From Zanthoxylum bungeanum (taxonomy: Eukaryota > Streptophyta > Magnoliopsida > Sapindales > Rutaceae), in contig SKCR01036121.1 of the NCBI GenBank assembly GCA_019454045.1, positions 48,514-112,513 of the forward strand: DNA of 64,000 nt, written 5' to 3'. The position numbers and the translations under genes are program-made. Below, in pieces: positions 43,958-55,595 of this stretch (positions are counted from its first letter, which is position 1; the number at the start of each line of letters is the position of its first letter). The notes beneath the pieces were generated by a model. That model was given only the letters and a program-made list of their open reading frames with translations, was not told the DNA's origin and did not search any database.

Positions 43958-44940
43958 TCGACATGGATATGGATATCCATGGATATTTATAAATATCTAA
44001 CTTTTACTATTTACTTGAATGTAAAATATTATAATTAAATCAATCATTTATTAATTATATTAATGTTAAATAATTTATTATTGTAATAAAAAATATTAAT
44101 TAGTTAAATTTGTAGAAAATAATTAATAAGTAATTAAAAAATAATGTATATAATTAATAGGTTTCAGCATCGAGCCTGTCCTGGGTTTTGGCAACAAGTT
44201 CCTTCAAGTTAGGCACTGAATTCGGCCTAGTCCCGGCACCGAGCTAGGCTCGGTCCCGGCACCGTCCTGGCCCATGTCTCAGCACCAAGCCTTGCCATAA
44301 CCGGCACTAGCCTAGGCATGAATCCGAGTTTGACCTTGATTCTGACGCCGACACTAAGCCTGACCCTGATTCCAGCACCAAGCCTGGCCCGGGTCTCAGC
44401 ACCAACCTGGGTCAGAACCCTAGCCCGACCCATATCGTGATATCGAGCTCAACCCCAATCCTAGAAAGCCTGATCTGATTTGAGTCCTGACACTCAGTCT
44501 AGGTCATGTCTATCACGACCCAAAATCCGGATCAATGATATTTAAGTAATAGCACAAATAAAAACTAATTCACCCATTGAATGGGCCACGTGACGACACG
44601 TGTCAGCCTCTCAGGTCCCGACATCGAGATCAGCCTGGATTTAAACCCGAGCTCGTCTTGGCCAAGAAGTAGTCAAGTTGTCACCCCTGTTATTTTTCTG
44701 TCACCGATGATTGTTTTATATATTTTTTTTCCTCTTTGCACATGCTTTTCAGTACTGATTCGTATGGAATTAGCATTTCCCATTTTAAATTTTAGTGGGA
44801 ATCATCATATATATTTTTATAATTATGTTATAAAGATAATTTTTACACTAAATTTTTCAGTTAATAACACTTTGTATTTCTCTACTTTTAGTTGGATATT
44901 TGATAAATATTAATATCTATATCCATCCATTGTCCACCCA
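43958..44940. mobile_element. TIR-bounded element with an internal minisatellite
   Basis: The left end (43,960-44,000: ACATGGATATGGATATCCATGG, ATATTTATAAATATCTAAC) and the right end (44,890-44,935: TTGGATATTTGATAAATATT, ATCTATATCCATCC) are imperfect inverted repeats. Between them are AT-rich arms and a GC-rich minisatellite. No transposase and no clear target duplication, so the superfamily is unknown. Confidence 0.45.
44165..44530. repeat. GC-rich minisatellite, unit of about 25-30 bp
   Basis: Degenerate units of the type GGCACCGAGCCTGGCCCGGG repeat about 12-14 times, sharply distinct in base composition from the AT-rich sequence on both sides. The frames through it encode Arg/Gly/Leu repeats and are not credible genes. 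Confidence 0.65.
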
Positions 44941-46319
44941 ATATTTAATTGGATATTTGAAGAATTATTCATATTTATATTTAATAAATATTGGACGGAT
45001 ATTACCCCAATACAATTGAATAGATAGTTGGATATCTAATTAACATGCTTATTATTACCGTCCATAAGTTTTACCGTTATGATTCAAATTCGGATAGCAG
45101 ACTAAATAAAGTGGCTTGGAAACTACACGACTCTAATAGTAAAACTAAAAAGTCGCCTTTCAACATTTAGCACGCAAATGGTCTTAACTCTAAGCCTATC
45201 CAGCCGCACTCCGCAGACCAATTTTCAGCTTATTGTGGTCCTGAAAATTTTCTTTGCTCTGGGCAGCTGAGGGAACAGTCAACACAAGCCCGAGTGATAG
45301 CTTTGTAATTTGTATCTATAACGTTGACTGGAACACATATAACATGAAATGCAATTTTGTAACGTAAGACATCTTAATTGTAATAATTATCTACTTGTAG
45401 CAACATCATGACAAATTATACAATTGGGTAAGAGCGCCCTTATCAAAATGTTGAATTTGGTTTTCACAAAAAAAAAATGATAAATAATTTTTATTTTAGC
45501 AATCGCAAATCAAAATCATATCATTAATAAATTATTATTTTTTATTAATTATATAATATATTTTAATAAATTTTCAGATTGAGTGAGGATAATTACCCCA
45601 CTAGTCTTTTAATAGCTCCGCTACTACTGCTAACACAAGTGTTTTAGTGTGGAATTGTAATGCTAGGTTTTAAGTGTGCACCAAAGATAGTGACTCATTA
45701 CCATCTATCATACCATATATCGCACATCCTTTGATTTTCCCTCAAGTAAAGTAATATACCTAATTATAAAATTTACAACTGCTTAGCTTGTTAGCCACTC
45801 CATCTTTAACCAAAAAGGTTAAGAGGTTGAGTCCTAATTCCTTCATTGCTATTAAAACATAAACGAAGCAAACTTTAAGAAGCCTAACATTACAAGAAAT
45901 AAAAGTAGGTGAAGTTAATAATACATTTGCTTTGGTTTTATTTGGAAAATGACGTCTATAATTCAGCTGTCTGGCTCTGGCCGGTGATGGTGGCGATAGC
46001 TTCGGAAAAATGTTGTTTAAAAATATTCTATGAATATGATAGGTTTTGAAAATTATGATGCTGCCTTTTGACTAAATCTTTCAAAATAAAAACGATTACT
46101 GGTAAAGAGACCTATTAAAATCATGAAATATAAGTCTATTTCGCATCCACAATACAACAAATGAAATTTTCCTTAAAAGAAAATTGTTAGTAGAGGAAGA
46201 CCACGTAAAGATAAGACATAAGAGCATAAGACCCATATTTTGCGATGTTTAAATATATTTTTAACATCAATTTTAGATGATAATCAAAATCTTAATATTA
46301 TTTTAAGTTCTGAAGAGAA
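44941..46319. other. AT-rich intergenic stretch
   Basis: No gene, RNA or clear repeat recognised on either strand. Confidence 0.5.
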
Positions 46320-46495
46320 TTTTTTTTTCGGAATAATTGGAAATCCGCGGCCAAACCACCCTTTCTAGGTTTAAGTGGAGCAAGTAAAATATCTCGTTTG
46401 TCTCAGGCTCTTACAAGATATGCACTCTCTGGATTCGAACCTAGTACCTGAAAGACAGATTTTGAACCTTACATCACCAAACCACTCCCCTTGGG
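46320..46495 (-). mobile_element. tRNA-derived SINE-like sequence
   Basis: A T-run at 46,320-46,328 (an A-tail on the minus strand) is followed by about 160 bp. On the minus strand this contains GGTTCGAATCC (about 46,433-46,443 in plus coordinates), a match to the Pol III B box. This arrangement (internal promoter upstream, A-tail at the end) fits a plant SINE. No clean flanking duplication found. Confidence 0.45.
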
Positions 46496-47071
46496 AGATT
46501 TTGCAAAGAAAGAATCCTCTGAAAATAAAATTCCTAATAAAATACTTGATTTCTACCCCTTATTTATGTTTTCGGGTTATAAAATTTTAACCCACCTTGT
46601 AGAGATATTTTATAATCTTGTAGATATATTTTTAAAATAAAAATTTATTATAGAAATTAGGTTAAACGCGTGGAAACTTAAAAATCTTTAACATATATAT
46701 ATACACACACAAAACAAAGAGTATAACCTCTATTTAATAATAATCTATATAGGAATAATCTCTATATAGTAATAAAAAATTTGGTCCCAACTTGGGCCAA
46801 TTATAAGTTGGAATAAACTCTATATTGTACTAAATTATAATTTTTTTTTGTCTCTTTTTAAGAAACTTACCTCCATATAATAATAATTATTTACATATTA
46901 CGAAAAATATATGATATGTTCCATTAAGGTTAAAATGAAATAGATTTTTTTTTTATCTAAAGTTTTTTTGGTATAATGATTTAATTTTTAGAGTTGATAC
47001 AAATTTTTAAACTTGCCAATTTTTAGTAACTCATTAGCATGGACACCTCCTTATTGAGATCAAAATATTTC

Positions 47072-47858
47072 GGAAAAACCCACCTTGAGACTCATGTACT
47101 CTCAATGTTTTTTACATTGCACCCATGTACTAAATTTTCTACACATTGCACCACTGTACTCTCAATGTTTTTTACATTGCACCCATGTACTAAATTTTTT
47201 ACACATTGCACCCCTGCACTCTCAAACAATTGACATTCCACCCTTATTTTAACGACAAGTTAACAGAGTTGAGAAATATTCTGACATCACCTACCATTAT
47301 TTGTGTCATATCTGCCTGGTTTAGGAAGAAGCACCTATGCTAAAAAGAGAAGAGCTAAAAAAATGAGTGTTTGCTATAAATGTGCACACATGACATGTAA
47401 TACTCGTTGTCGTTATTTAGGAATGATGTCTGATAACCGTGAAGCATCTTTGTTTGTTTTTTGTTGTTCATTAATAACACTCCAAGATCGTAGTTTTGAT
47501 CTAATTTTTGCAATAAATTAGTTGGATTTTTGAATGTATCAGAATGAGCATAATATTTATGCGCCCTAACATATAGTTATGCGCCCTAGCATAACTTCAA
47601 AGTAAAAAAATTTGTTCGGTCCAATCCGAAATAAGGGTGGGCGATGTCAGAATATTTCTCAACTCTGTTAACTTGTCGTTAAAATAAGGGTGGAATGTCA
47701 ATTTTTTGAGAGTGTATGGGTGCAATGTGTAGAAATTAGTACATTGGTGCAATGTAAAAAATATTGAGAGTACAGGGGTGCAATGTGTAGAAAATTTAGC
47801 ACAGGGTGTGTAATGTAAAAAATATTGAGAGTACATGGACCTTAAGGTGGGTTTTTCC
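47072..47858. mobile_element. Mutator-like element with long internally repetitive TIRs
   Basis: Terminal inverted repeats GGAAAAACCCACCTT.../...AAGGTGGGTTTTTCC extend inward over about 220 bp. They contain two to three copies of ACTCTCAATGTTTTTTACAT with TTGCACCCATGTACTAAATT. A perfect 9-bp duplication AAATATTTC (47,063-47,071; 47,859-47,867) is the Mutator signature. The uninterrupted paralogous site at about 49,535-49,550 (CAAAATATTCCTAACTTCTC) has a single copy. The interior (47,290-47,590) holds a 72-codon frame, see next entry. Confidence 0.88.
47303..47521 (+). CDS. Short Cys-rich frame inside the Mutator-like element (possible captured fragment)
   Basis: 72 codons. Residues about 12-45 combine a basic run (KKRRAKK) with a Cys cluster (CYKCAHMTCNTRC), which could bind metal. 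I do not recognise the protein. It lies wholly between the TIRs, so it may be a gene fragment picked up as in Pack-MULEs, or chance. No promoter or splice evidence. Start codon chosen only because it is the first ATG. Confidence 0.25.
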   Translation: MSYLPGLGRSTYAKKRRAKKMSVCYKCAHMTCNTRCRYLGMMSDNREASLFVFCCSLITLQDRSFDLIFAIN

Positions 47859-48110
47859 AAATATTTCTAACTTCTTATCTTGACATGAAGTTTTTTGCAT
47901 ATTCCTAACATTAACATAGATATATGTAAAAATATTGAAACTATATCTATCACATTTCTTAATGTTTATATTTTGAATTTGACAATATCTATTTATTAGT
48001 TACAAATATAGTGCACGCTTTTAATTTTATATCACTTGAACTAAATAAAATTAAGTCAAATAATATTTTTATTACTGAATATCTATTTAGTTATAACCTC
48101 CCATTAGGAA

Positions 48111-48817
48111 TAAAATCACGTTGGTCCTAACAATATGATTAAAAAAGGTTCTACTGTATATATATACATATAGATAGATATAGATAGGTTTCTTATTTTA
48201 ATAATGTATTAGTTTAATTTTATAATTTAATAATGAAAAATTAATTTTAAAGATATTTTAATTTTATAATTTAATAATAAAAATTAATTGTAGAAATTAG
48301 GTTTCACGTATTAAATTAATAGGCTTACTATTTTAATAGGAGATTATGTTATTATATTATAATAGGTTTTATTTTAATTTTTAATAATAAAAATTAATTT
48401 TAGAGATATTTTAATTTTATATTTTAATAATAAAAAAATTAATTGTAGAGATTAGGTGTCCTTTATTAAATTAATAGGTTTTTTTTTTTTAATTTTAATA
48501 GGAGAATATTTTTTATTATGATATGTTTTCTTGTTAGGTTTTTTATTTTAATAAGATATTACATTTTTATTATGATATGTTTTCTTGTTAAGTTTTTTTA
48601 TTTTAATGGGAGATTATAATTTTATTATAATATGTTTTCTTGTAATAATATATTTCTTATTTAATAGATTTATTAATTTAATAGTGTTTCTTATTTTAAT
48701 ATGATAACATAATATGTTTTATAGTTCTTATTAAATTATAATATATATTTTTATATTATAATAGATTTTTTATTTAATAAATTTATTAATTTATGTGAGT
48801 CATCGTTACTTGATGTA
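48111..48817. repeat. AT-rich tandem-like tract
   Basis: Diverged repeats of TTAGAGATATTTTAATTTTA, TTGTAGAGATTAGGTGTC and TTTTAATAGGAGATTAT-type words over about 700 bp. No gene. Confidence 0.55.
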
Positions 48818-49810
48818 GAGATAGTTAATAATCTTATAGATATATTTTAATAATAAAAATTAATTATAGAGATTAGGTGTCACGTGACACGTGGAAGCTT
48901 AAAAAATCTTTAACATATATGTGTGTGTGAGAGAAAATCTTTCAGTCAGGATGATCGGACGAAATTCGGACACTAATCGGTATTGTTTGGCACTATTTGA
49001 TATTATTTTGTGTTGTCGTTTAGCATATCCGGACGAAATTTGGATTGTAAGGACCGGACTGGACCGGAAGACGAACATACATACCGACACAACAGAGTAT
49101 AACCTACATTTGGTAATCCTCTATATAGGAATAACCTCTGTATAGTAAAAATAATTGGTCCCAACTTGGGCCATTTTTTTTTTTTTTTGATAATCGGGGT
49201 GTCCGGTTCAGCTTACACGCACCTCAACTAATCCCCGGAACCTGTGCCCCCAGAGAAGTTTAACTTGGGCTAGTTATAAGTAGGAATATACTATATATTA
49301 TAATAAATTATAATTTTTTTGGTTTCTTCTTAAGAAACTTATCTGCATATCGTAATAATTATTTACATATTACAAATATATATATACTATGTTCCATTAA
49401 GGTTTAAAATGAAATAAAATTTTTATCTAAAGTTAATTAGTATAATGATTTAGTTTTTAGAGTTGATACAATATCTTTAAAGTCACCATTTTATAATAAC
49501 TCATTAGCATGAATATCTTTTTATTGAAATCAAAATATTCCTAACTTCTCAAGCATGTTTAGAGCATATAATGGCATGAAACTTTTTGCATATTCCTAAC
49601 ATTGCATCGATATATGTAAAAAAAATTGAAACTATGTCCATCTCATTTCTTAATGTTTATATAGAATTTGACAATATTTTTTTATTAGTTACAAATATAG
49701 TGCATGCTTTAATTTTATATCGGTTGAACTAAAGAAAACAAAGTAAAATAATAATTTTTTTTCTTACTAAATATCCATTTAGTTATAACCTCCATTTAGG
49801 AATAAAATTA
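48818..49810. repeat. AT-rich repeat, copy 2
   Basis: Paralogue of copy 1, without the Mutator-like element. It carries instead an insertion of about 150 bp near 48,940-49,090 (CCGGACGAAATT words) and a 90-bp SINE piece at 49,172-49,261. Confidence 0.7.
49172..49261 (-). mobile_element. Short SINE fragment with target duplication
   Basis: A T-run followed by GATAATCGGGGTGTCCGGTT and ACGCACCTCAACTAATCCCC, a 3'-end sequence I recall from widespread angiosperm Au-type SINEs. It is flanked by AACTTGGGC at 49,163-49,171 and 49,262-49,270. Copy 1 of the surrounding repeat has the empty site (near 46,788). At 90 bp it is 5'-truncated and lacks a promoter. Confidence 0.68.
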
Positions 49811-50329
49811 TTTTTATAATAACTCAGTGCCTGTAATGTTTTTATATGTATGAATGAATTTTCATATTTCAAAAAATAATAATAATAATAAATAACAACA
49901 TGAGCAATCCTATTTTCTCAGAGAAAAAGCTAGCATTATTATGTTGGAATCATTTTGTATCATCAATGTTTTTGCCAAAGGCTATCGCAACGTTATCAAT
50001 AACAAGATTAAGCAATAAAACCAATTCCTGGTTCTATTAGATGCACCAGAAACGCTCTCTCCAATTGTCTCTTAATACGAAAGAAACGGTAAATTAGTTA
50101 ATGCCATTTACTAACAAATATTACAAGAATATAACGGATATTAAATTGGTTAATTACCATTTATCAGCCCAATTTTCTATAATCACATAACATTAATATC
50201 AAGGATTCGAATAATGAAAAAAGTTAATTGAAAAAAATACAAAAAATATGTTCATAAATGCAATGACAAGAAAAAAAACCACAAAAAGAAGAAGAAGAAA
50301 CCCATGTAAAAGATTTAGCAACGAAAAGG

Positions 50330-50360
<31 letters not shown>

Positions 50361-50396
50361 CATAAAACCATATTTAAAATTATCATTTATATTACA
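49811..50396. other. AT-rich 3' flank of the host gene
   Basis: No gene. It includes an A-run of about 27 bases at 50,334-50,360, a candidate slippage site. The minus-strand gene below ends just after this, so parts may be its 3' UTR. Confidence 0.45.
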
Positions 50397-51203
50397 TTAC
50401 AATTTATAGATAATAAGAAAACAAGGCAGCACGGCGCGTGAGTCAAACACAAGCAACTCGCCATTCTCCCGACTAACCGAGTCATACCCGATTTGCTTCG
50501 AAACCCGCCCCGCTATGACCCGACAAACCAACATTGCTCTCCTTCCCCTGCCGCCACCGGCACTTTCATGGGCCCCGCTGCTGCCAGAAAACGTGCAAAT
50601 GGCAGATCCTTTCCCGCCAGGAAACCCCCACGCGCCGTACCCTCCGCCGCACGCTCCGTTGTAGGCTGTTGGCCCGAGGCAGTAAAACCTCATAACCTCA
50701 TTCCCATCCGCCACGCACCTCGCGTTCTCCTCGCTGGGGCGACCCGAACTAAGAACCGACCCGGCCCGACTTCTAACCATCTCGCGATACTCCTCGAACC
50801 GGGCCGCGGTCCTCGACCCGTGCTGCACCTTAAAGATCATATCGATTCGACCCGTGAATGCTTTCGGACCCCAACTCGTGTGGAATATTATCTCCACCAC
50901 ATTACGCGAAGGGTGGCCATCGGGCAGCTCGGTCAGCGCGGGATATATCGTGTGGTCAGGATTACGGTCACTGTGACGAGCTCTAACGGGTGGGTTCAAA
51001 CTGGGTTCCGGTTTCGACGGCGGTTTACCTTTACTGAGATTTTTATGCTGCTGTTGCTTCGTGGTCGTTTCGATGACGTCTTTAATGCTCTGAGAACTCC
51101 TCCTGCAACTCGAACTGGGCAACAGATTTTTTGCGGTGGGATGGTACACGTCATCAAATGCTCGTGATTTGCACTGCAAGGATTTAACCCACCCGCTTGC
51201 CAT
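50397..51203 (-). CDS. Plant PARP-catalytic-domain-like protein of unknown function
   Basis: 268 residues from ATG at 51,203 (MASGWVKSLQCKS...); an in-frame GTG upstream is not a likely plant start. Single exon, intact, clearly richer in GC than the flanks. The N-terminus has a KSLQCKS motif and a Ser/Arg-rich SSCRRSSQSIKDVI segment (about 26-45). The central part carries NVVEIIFHTSWGPKAFTGRI and IFKVQH..RTAARFEEYREMVRSRA (about 100-145), then ARCVADGNEVMRFYCLG (about 155-172), a Gly/Cys-rich segment, and RRAMLVCRVIAGRV (about 221-234). This order is that of plant proteins with a PARP-like fold, some of which also have C2H2 fingers; no finger is visible here. Catalysis is not assured. The C-terminus LPCFLIIYKL looks native. 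It is the only host gene visible in the window and is hemmed in by retroelements on both sides. Confidence 0.88.
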   Translation of the reverse strand: MASGWVKSLQCKSRAFDDVYHPTAKNLLPSSSCRRSSQSIKDVIETTTKQQQHKNLSKGKPPSKPEPSLNPPVRARHSDRNPDHTIYPALTELPDGHPSRNVVEIIFHTSWGPKAFTGRIDMIFKVQHGSRTAARFEEYREMVRSRAGSVLSSGRPSEENARCVADGNEVMRFYCLGPTAYNGACGGGYGAWGFPGGKGSAICTFSGSSGAHESAGGGRGRRAMLVCRVIAGRVSKQIGYDSVSRENGELLVFDSRAVLPCFLIIYKL

Positions 51204-51739
51204 GATCGAATCTTCTTCACTCACTTTGCTAAAGCTGTGTCCTTTGTGGTTTTTTTTTTGGGTTCTCTAGTTTTTGTGTTTCATTTTTTTTTTCAGGGTT
51301 GCGGTGTTGGGAGGGATATGGCGCGATGTTAAATGGCTTCTGTCTTTGTCTTTGGTCAATGTGGGCGGGTTGAAATTACTGATTTATCCTTTGGAGTTTA
51401 TCCACGTGGATTTCTGTATTTCGGGTGAAGAAAACGACAGTGGATCATGACATTGGAAAACAAATGTGCATTTATAAGAAAGAAAAATGATATATGCACA
51501 TATTTGAACACATAATTATTATATATGTAATAGACTAAAAATAAAAAATAATTTTGTTCCCTAGTGAATTATTTTTTTTTTTTATTATTTTTTTTTTAGC
51601 GCTTATGTGCTTAATTATATGAGCATGTCATTACTTCTCACTTTTTTAGTCTTGATTTAATTTGATTATTTGGCAGTAATTCCAAAACAATCTTAAAATA
51701 TTATTTAATTATTAAATAGAAAAATCACATCTTTAAAAT
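51204..51739 (-). promoter_or_regulatory. Upstream region of the PARP-like gene
   Basis: About 110 bp before the start codon the strand is purine-rich, and further up there are GC-richer words (GCGCCATATCCC at about 51,315-51,326, minus strand). No convincing TATA box within 150 bp. Beyond about 51,500 the sequence turns AT-rich and joins retroelement remnants. Confidence 0.35.
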
Positions 51740-53147
51740 TAGGAGTGCACAAACCTAACATGAACCGTTGCTTGTCCTCAAGTAATGATCGATCGAAAAT
51801 AACAAATAAATAATAAATAAATTAACTAAGCCACTTTCGTAGGGAGCACAATTGTATCTAGTATATGCAACATGTATTTAAACTCCTAAGCGACTCTAAT
51901 GGACGAGTTATAGTCTCGTAAGGGCTTATAGCGATGACACCCAAAAATTTCATATAAAACTACTAAATAAACAAACATAAAAGATGCAACAAACATAATA
52001 TGTGAGATTCTCATAATAACGCCTCAAAGATCATTATATAAAATGACAATGGCTCAAAGTAAACTTCAAAATGTTGTAAACAATCATAGTTTCCTTCCAA
52101 AATCAAATTCATAATTAAATTCTCGCGTGAATCAATTCTATCATCATTTATCCCCTAGATCATCTTAACAGTTTTTCATTTTGTCAATCGAAATAGAATG
52201 GATCAAACCAACCTATATATCTTAAAGTTTCTATATCTTATCATTAAGCTCATGTATCTTAGCTTTAACATTTATTATTATTCTTTTTTTTTGTCCTTTT
52301 TATTGAACTTTCACACTACCATTTAAGATACAATTTCTCCTCATGGTAGATTTACTCTTGTCCATTGGTAGCTTCACGCTTAAAGGTTATAGGTGACTCA
52401 TTGATATGCTAGCCTTCATGCAATTTTAAGATAAAGATAAATATTTAGGCTAACGGTCATTCATTCAATTCAATTATTTGAATTCAAACCATCTCAATCT
52501 CAAATTTCAAGTCTAAACTAAAACATAATTGAATCATCTAAAGACAAACACAATTTAAGAATTCAGTGTTGACACAACCAACATTTATCATTTTCCAAGA
52601 GCAAAAATTTTTAATGTAGATCAAATCTATATCATAGGCAAGTGATATTGTAACCAAGACACGACTCAAAATAAAAAAAAATAATAACATAAAATTTTAT
52701 TCCCTACCCACAAACTTAAAATAAACATTGTTCTCATTGTTGAAAGATAAAAATAGAGGGAAAAGAAATAGATACTCCACAAGTTTAGCGATGATGATGT
52801 AAATATTTATCTGTTAGATAGTGAAACCCAATCTGCGACCCCAAAACTTATGTTGAAACTTGAATCATCGAAAAAAGACACACATAAGTAAAAACACAAA
52901 TAACACAATAAATTAAATAAAAATAAAATAAAACATAAGAAAAAATTAGAAACGCTTGGGTTGCCTCCCAATAAATGCCTAATTTATCATTTTTAGCCAG
53001 ACTTTATCTGAAGAACTTACTTCAATGAGGATTCCATGTGGCTTTAGATGTCCTAGACATGACACGCCCATAAACATTACTATTCAAGCTCCTCTTCCAA
53101 ACATGAGATGACAAATAATGATCTTTTCTACTTTGTGCCCATGCCAC

Positions 53148-54009
53148 CTACTTCAAACTTTTATCTTTTATAGGTGTTAAATGGAAAGATAGACTATCAA
53201 GGATTTTTGTAAGATGCTTGACTTGGAATGATCGTGTCATTCCATCAAGCTCATAGGCGGTGCCAATGATGCTAACTTCCTTATGTTGTAATGTGTCCAC
53301 TTGTGTCATGAGATTTTTAATAGGATCACACAACTGCTCTTGCCTAACTCTTTTTTCCACAACTTCTTCATAGATGCACTCGATAAACAAAAGATTTTCT
53401 TGATAAATTCTACACTTTGTTTGCTCAAGTTCTTGAATGGACATTTCAGTCTCTATATAAGGCTATCTTTTTCTCCCATTTATGATGTCATTGTGATTCT
53501 CTTAATTCCATGGGCCTTCTTCAGTGTCACTTGGTAGTGTCTCTTGAGATCTATAGCTCTGGTTACTAACTAGCTCTCTCATTTGGGATTTTAGTGTTTT
53601 CATGTATGTTGCTTGATTCTGAAGTAATGTTTTAAACTTGTCCGTATTTCCTTTTTTGAGCAATTTCCTTAATGTTTCATTATTCAAATCGTCTACGGAT
53701 GAGGAAATTCTTGAGTTTTTGGTAGATAAAAGGGATATAATAGTTTAGTGGGATATGCAGGACCTTCATTGTTGTGCCATGTAAAGTTTTGAGATATGTG
53801 ACGGTGCAATGATTAGTAGAGTGGTTATCCTCACATATCTCAAAACTCATCATTGTGCTCTGAAAGGCTTGAGCATTCATGACGTCAATTCTCTCTGAAA
53901 ACCACTGATAGTCGTTGGCTCGGATGATAGGACTCAGAAAATCGGATTGTCTCTCACCAACATAAGGTGTAACAAAATCTCTTAAAGTCTTGTTTCTTCC
54001 ATCGCCCAT
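53148..54009 (-). pseudogene. Gypsy gag pseudogene (minus strand)
   Basis: Three consecutive frames in order: MGDGRNKTLRDFVTPYV (from 54,009), a decayed knuckle-like CEDNHSTNHC (about 53,790-53,825), then NQATYMKTLKSQMRELVSNQ and LPSDTE (53,502-53,650), then a Glu-rich helical part (53,148-53,444). The order matches the C-terminal half of plant gypsy gag. Frames are separated by frameshifts. Not functional. Confidence 0.65.
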
Positions 54010-54106
54010 TGATACTCCATTATTTGGAACACCTGAAAAATAAAGAAAAAAAGGTTTAATTAAGATTAAGATTGATTACTCTAATACTAACAAAAATAAA
54101 TAAGTA

Positions 54107-54122
54107 CTCGATAACGGCGCCA
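54107..54122 (-). other. Primer site of the minus-strand gypsy element
   Basis: On the minus strand TGGCGCCGTTATCGAG, the tRNA-Asp-like form used by Athila-type gypsy elements (first ten bases TGGCGCCGTT), five bases inside the LTR end at 54,128. Confidence 0.75.
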
Positions 54123-54242
54123 AAACATGATTGTAATTTTGTATAGCAAGCAAACACACATATCGTACTAGTAATATAGAAAGATATCGATCCCACGAGA
54201 AATTATAATTATTTTCAAATATAAAATTATTTCAATCCTAAT

Positions 54243-55571
54243 TGATGAACACTAAAAAGTGCACATTTATTAAAAGAAAAATTAACCATTTTACACTTAT
54301 AGTTTCATTAATCATCTTTAGCACATTTGTGAAATAATAATTAAATTTATATTTTATATATTTTTATTGTGATTTTTATTTCTTGTTTAGGTAAAATACT
54401 GCTTTGGAACCTCAACAGGAAAATGGATATAAGATCTAAATTCCAGAACCTAGGAAACCGAAAAGAGTGTGTCAGTTAGATTCAAATCGGACTTGTTCAC
54501 CGTGTTTAGATTGACAACAAAATGAGCTTATGATGTATTTAACTACACATGTATTTTATATAAATACATAAAACAAAACAAAACAAGAGTAAAAATACAA
54601 AAAATAAAAAAGCAAAACAAAATAAAAAAGCAAAAAGACAAAAAAAAAAAACATGGCAATCCACTGAAATGGATTGTCATGGCAATTGTCTTTGATAATT
54701 GTAAAAGTTGCAACATGCAACTTTTGTAATTGCCAAGCAAGAGGCGCTGAGAACCTTTTTTTATAAATAGAAGTGTTCAACGTCTCATTTTCCTCAGCTC
54801 ATTTTTCATAATTCTCTCTGAAAATTTGTGGAATTTCAACACTTGTGTGTTTTATTTTCAAGCTTTGTTGTAATTTTTTTTCAGTAATAAAATTATTTGT
54901 GTTTTTATTCAAAGCATGAATAGCTAATTCCATCATGCTAGGGTAAAGAGTAAAACTCTTAATATAAGAATATAGATTAATATTACTTATATTATAATAT
55001 ATGAATTGTAATTCGAATACTAATATTTAATCTACTCTTCTATTTGCGGGTGTCTTGATTTGTTGTAAACAATCTCATCTTAGTTGGCACAGATAATACT
55101 TTACCTCATATTATATGAGAGAGTAATTTAAATATGGACTAATTATTGACAAACTTTGTTACCGCCTTTATGACTGGTTTTATATATTTGACATAGTTGA
55201 GTACCTAACTGACTTGTTATAGAGAAATGTTATCACCGTATTTATGGCTGGTTTTATATGTTTTGGCATAATTAATTCCTGAAGTAAATTTACATGGTAA
55301 TAATGACAATTTATATATTATAAAAAGTAAGATTTCTCTATATTTGAATTATCAAGAGTGGATCCCCTAGCCCCGATATTTTAATTTATTGTTGCAGTCC
55401 AATTTAAAATTGTTCACCACTTCAAAAAATTCAGCCTTTTTATTTTTACTACAATTATTATTTTATTTTACTAGATCTATTCTTTGTGGATCGACCCCGG
55501 ACTTACCGGTTTATTTTATTACTTCAACACTCTTATACTTGGGAGTAAAGAACCACTTAGTAAGTGTGTCA
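54243..55571 (+). repeat. 5' LTR of a plus-strand gypsy element
   Basis: 1,329 bp from TGATGAACACTAAAAAGTGC to GTGTGTCA, followed by a primer site. It interrupts the LTR of the minus-strand element. Contains a dense hairpin cluster at 54,653-54,738 (TGGCAATCCA...TGGATTGTCA, AAAAGTTGC...GCAACTTTT) preceded by an A-rich run. Confidence 0.72.
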
Positions 55572-55577
55572 ATTTTT

Positions 55578-55595
55578 TGGCACTATTGTCGGGGA
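55578..55595 (+). other. Primer site of the plus-strand gypsy element
   Basis: TGGCACTATTGTCGGGGA, a mutated version of the Athila-type TGGCGCCGTTGCCGGGGA, six bases after the LTR. Confidence 0.72.

Larger units (their letters stand above)
46601..48110. repeat. AT-rich repeat, copy 1, interrupted by a Mutator-like element
   Basis: Aligns with 48,818-49,810 over a TAGATATATTTT...AAATCTTTAACATATAT start, a GAGTATAACCTC...TTGGTCCCAACTTGGGCC block, and a CATTAGCATG...AAATCAAAATATT block. The 787-bp element at 47,072-47,858 interrupts it. Origin of the repeat unknown. Confidence 0.7.
51740..54242 (-). mobile_element. Minus-strand gypsy (Athila/Tat-like) element lacking pol
   Basis: On the minus strand: LTR end (54,128-54,242, ending ACAATCA), primer site, gag (54,009-53,148), then GGGAGGCAACCCAAGC (about 52,956-52,971) and TTGAGGACAAGCAACGG (about 51,765-51,785). 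These two words are typical of the region after pol in Athila-type elements. The stretch between gag and them is too short for pol and shows no pol motif. The 5' LTR is cut at 54,242 by the next element. The 3' LTR is not recognisable. Confidence 0.6.

Noticed and set aside
46430..46445. A tRNA gene, because of the GGTTCGAATCC B box
   Set aside because: No cloverleaf or A box at the right distance; a flanking T-run suggests a SINE instead.
50493..51167. 224-codon plus-strand frame opposite the PARP-like gene
   Set aside because: Shadow frame; the minus strand carries the recognisable domain order and the native C-terminus.
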